NCBI RefSeq assembly: GCF_003955715.1
Contig: NZ_CP034463.1
Coordinates: forward strand, 5,704,001-5,768,000
DNA: 64,000 bases
Reading direction: 5' to 3'
From: Streptomyces aquilus
GTDB taxonomy: Bacteria; Actinomycetota; Actinomycetes; Streptomycetales; Streptomycetaceae
The translations under genes were made by a program, and so were the position numbers. Shown here in pieces: positions 63,049 to 64,000 of the stretch (position 1 is its first letter; the number at the start of each line of letters is the position of its first letter). The notes beneath the pieces were generated by a model, which was not told the DNA's origin, ran no database searches, and worked only from the letters and a program-made list of their open reading frames with translations.

Positions 63049-63433
63049 TTTCGGTACCTCTCTCTGATGTCATGTTCTCCGGTTGGACCTGGGGCGGGTT
63101 CTCCCGGTCTTGCTGGATCGCCTCGGCGATGCGCTTGATGCGGTGCAGTCGGGCGTCCCAGCTCGCCCCGACCGACGCCAACTGGGCTATGGCACGGGCG
63201 AGTTGCTCCTCGTCCACCTCGTATCGGCGCTCGCGGCCGGACGGGGTCGCGTGGACCAGCCCGACCCGGTGGAGCACGCCGAGGTGTTTGGCGACCGCCT
63301 GGCGCGTGACCGGCAGTCGGTCGCTGAGCGAGGTCGCCGTGCCGAAGCCGTCGGCCAGCATCAGGTCGAGCATCCGGCGCCGGGTCGGGTCTCCTACGGC
63401 GGACCACAGCTCGTCGTCGACGGTGACGCTCAC
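63041..63433 (-). CDS. ArsR-family transcriptional regulator
   Basis: 130 residues from GTG 63433, in a GTGA overlap with the upstream SRPBCC gene. The winged helix is WSAVGDPTRRRMLDLMLADG, TSLSDRLPVTRQAVAKHLGVLHRVGLVHATPSGRERRYEVDEE. No metal-binding Cys cluster is visible, so it is of the non-metal, AHSA1-associated type. It probably binds the two GCAACC-N3-GGTTGC palindromes upstream of the operon and represses it. Confidence 0.93.
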   Translation of the reverse strand: MSVTVDDELWSAVGDPTRRRMLDLMLADGFGTATSLSDRLPVTRQAVAKHLGVLHRVGLVHATPSGRERRYEVDEEQLARAIAQLASVGASWDARLHRIKRIAEAIQQDRENPPQVQPENMTSERGTENA

Positions 63434-63894
63434 GGCGTGGACTCCAGCCGGTTCACGTAGGCGACCAGGCGCGGCAGGAAGTGGTCCCAGCCGGTGGAGT
63501 GCTCGCGGTAGGCGTTCTCCAGTACGGCGGCCTCCCAGCCGCGTTCCCGGAATCCCGCCTCGCTGAAGCGCAGCAGCGTGCCCGAGCCGGAGGGGGTCAG
63601 ATCAAAGGTCACGAGGAGGGAGTTGACCGGTGTGGGGGTCTCGCCCTCGTCGTACACCCACCGGAACGAGAACCGCCGGGGCGGATCGGCGTCCACGACG
63701 GTCAGCGCTTCGACCTTCGCGTCCGGCGTGCTCCTGTCTCCGAACGAGATGACGCCGGTGCCGCCGGGCACGGGCTTGAGCTCGGCCTCGTCGGGCCACC
63801 ACTCCCGCAGATGCTCGGGTCTGCTGACGACCTCGTAGACCACCTCGGGTGTGGCGTCGATGTGGATCTCCCGCTCGATGCTGCCGTACTCCAT
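63430..63894 (-). CDS. SRPBCC/AHSA1-domain protein, copy 2
   Basis: 154 residues from ATG 63894 (MEYGSIEREIHIDATPEVVYEVVSRPEHLREWWPDEAEL). A longer start at 63936 would place the operator inside the gene and is rejected. The AHSA1-like fold continues with LTVVDADPPRRFSFRWVYDEGE, LLVTFDLTPSGSGTLLRFSEAGF and HSTGWDHFLPRLVAYVNRL. It is first in the SRPBCC-ArsR-SRPBCC operon with 4- and 8-bp overlaps. Confidence 0.9.
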   Translation of the reverse strand: MEYGSIEREIHIDATPEVVYEVVSRPEHLREWWPDEAELKPVPGGTGVISFGDRSTPDAKVEALTVVDADPPRRFSFRWVYDEGETPTPVNSLLVTFDLTPSGSGTLLRFSEAGFRERGWEAAVLENAYREHSTGWDHFLPRLVAYVNRLESTP

Positions 63895-63913
63895 GGCTCT
63901 CACCCGGCCCTTT

Positions 63914-63930
63914 CGCAACCTTTGGTTGCG
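63914..63930. promoter_or_regulatory. operator 1, CGCAACC-TTT-GGTTGCG
   Basis: A perfect 7-bp inverted repeat with a 3-bp centre lies 20 bp before the start of the SRPBCC-ArsR operon. It is a probable ArsR-family binding site. Confidence 0.8.
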
Positions 63931-63960
63931 TATCACTGTAAGCCCGGGAGGCGGTGACGT

Positions 63961-63975
63961 GCAACCATCGGTTGC
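63961..63975. promoter_or_regulatory. operator 2, GCAACC-ATC-GGTTGC
   Basis: A second copy of the same dyad, 46 bp centre to centre from operator 1, with a different centre. The promoter of the SRPBCC-ArsR operon, and perhaps of a divergent gene beyond the window, should lie around it. Nothing else is recognisable up to base 64000. Confidence 0.78.
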
Positions 63976-64000
63976 GCGTCGCGGTTACGCCGTCGTCGCC

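Overview
This window looks like chromosomal DNA of a Streptomyces or a very close actinomycete. It is strongly GC-rich by eye, with G/C at almost every third codon position. GTG starts and 4- or 8-base start/stop overlaps are common. The gene set is typical of the genus: a HAIR-regulated dnaK-grpE-dnaJ-hspR operon, clpB, NarL/DesK-type two-component pairs and Sec-secreted FG-GAP proteins. From memory, the order dnaK, clpB, polyamine synthase, pyrE, fba, kynurenine genes resembles the S. coelicolor SCO36xx region. This was not checked.

Layout. (1) 1-9.9 kb: the C-terminal part of a TIR-domain protein cut by the left edge, a Yip1-like membrane protein, three secreted or lipid-anchored FG-GAP proteins in a row, a 16-bp tandem repeat, a kinase-fold phosphotransferase, a GNAT enzyme and a DUF817 membrane protein. 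(2) 9.9-17.7 kb: a membrane Fe-S reductase, a divergent MraY/WecA-like protein with a possible TTA codon, and the dnaK operon under two HAIR sites, closed by a strong terminator. (3) 17.7-27 kb: two paralogous secreted PA14/FN3 proteins, an orphan sugar-binding lipoprotein, and an ATP-grasp/alpha-E/transglutaminase operon. (4) 27-30.8 kb: three paralogous LuxR-type regulators. One is divergent from a small secreted peptide with four DSTW repeats, which is translationally coupled to a shrunken Rieske-oxygenase-like protein without cluster ligands. This is the best candidate here for an undescribed system. (5) 30.9-46.8 kb: clpB with HAIR sites, a YbjN protein, a PIG-V-like glycosyltransferase, an aminotransferase, two Cys/Gly-rich single-pass mini-proteins, a polyamine synthase, a two-component pair, aldose epimerase, pyrE and fba. 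(6) 46.9-55.2 kb: an MFS exporter, DUF3151, and kynA-kynU plus a probable kynurenine formamidase. The last is separated from kynU by an FHA-domain gene, a small protein sharing its tail motif, and a TetR gene. (7) 55.2-64 kb: a tightly overlapped operon (DUF1023 hydrolase, acyltransferase-3, DesK-like kinase, NarL-like regulator), then a second paralogous kinase/regulator pair. Both units carry an identical 17-bp upstream motif. The window ends with a RibD/DHFR-like protein and an ArsR/SRPBCC operon behind two GCAACC-N3-GGTTGC operators.

How the genes work together. Protein-folding stress: HspR is expected to repress dnaK-grpE-dnaJ-hspR and clpB through HAIR sites. Tryptophan catabolism: KynA, the alpha/beta hydrolase and KynU would convert tryptophan to anthranilate. 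Envelope: a kinase/regulator system appears to control a membrane acyltransferase and a hydrolase. No rRNA, tRNA, CRISPR array, insertion sequence or phage gene was recognised.
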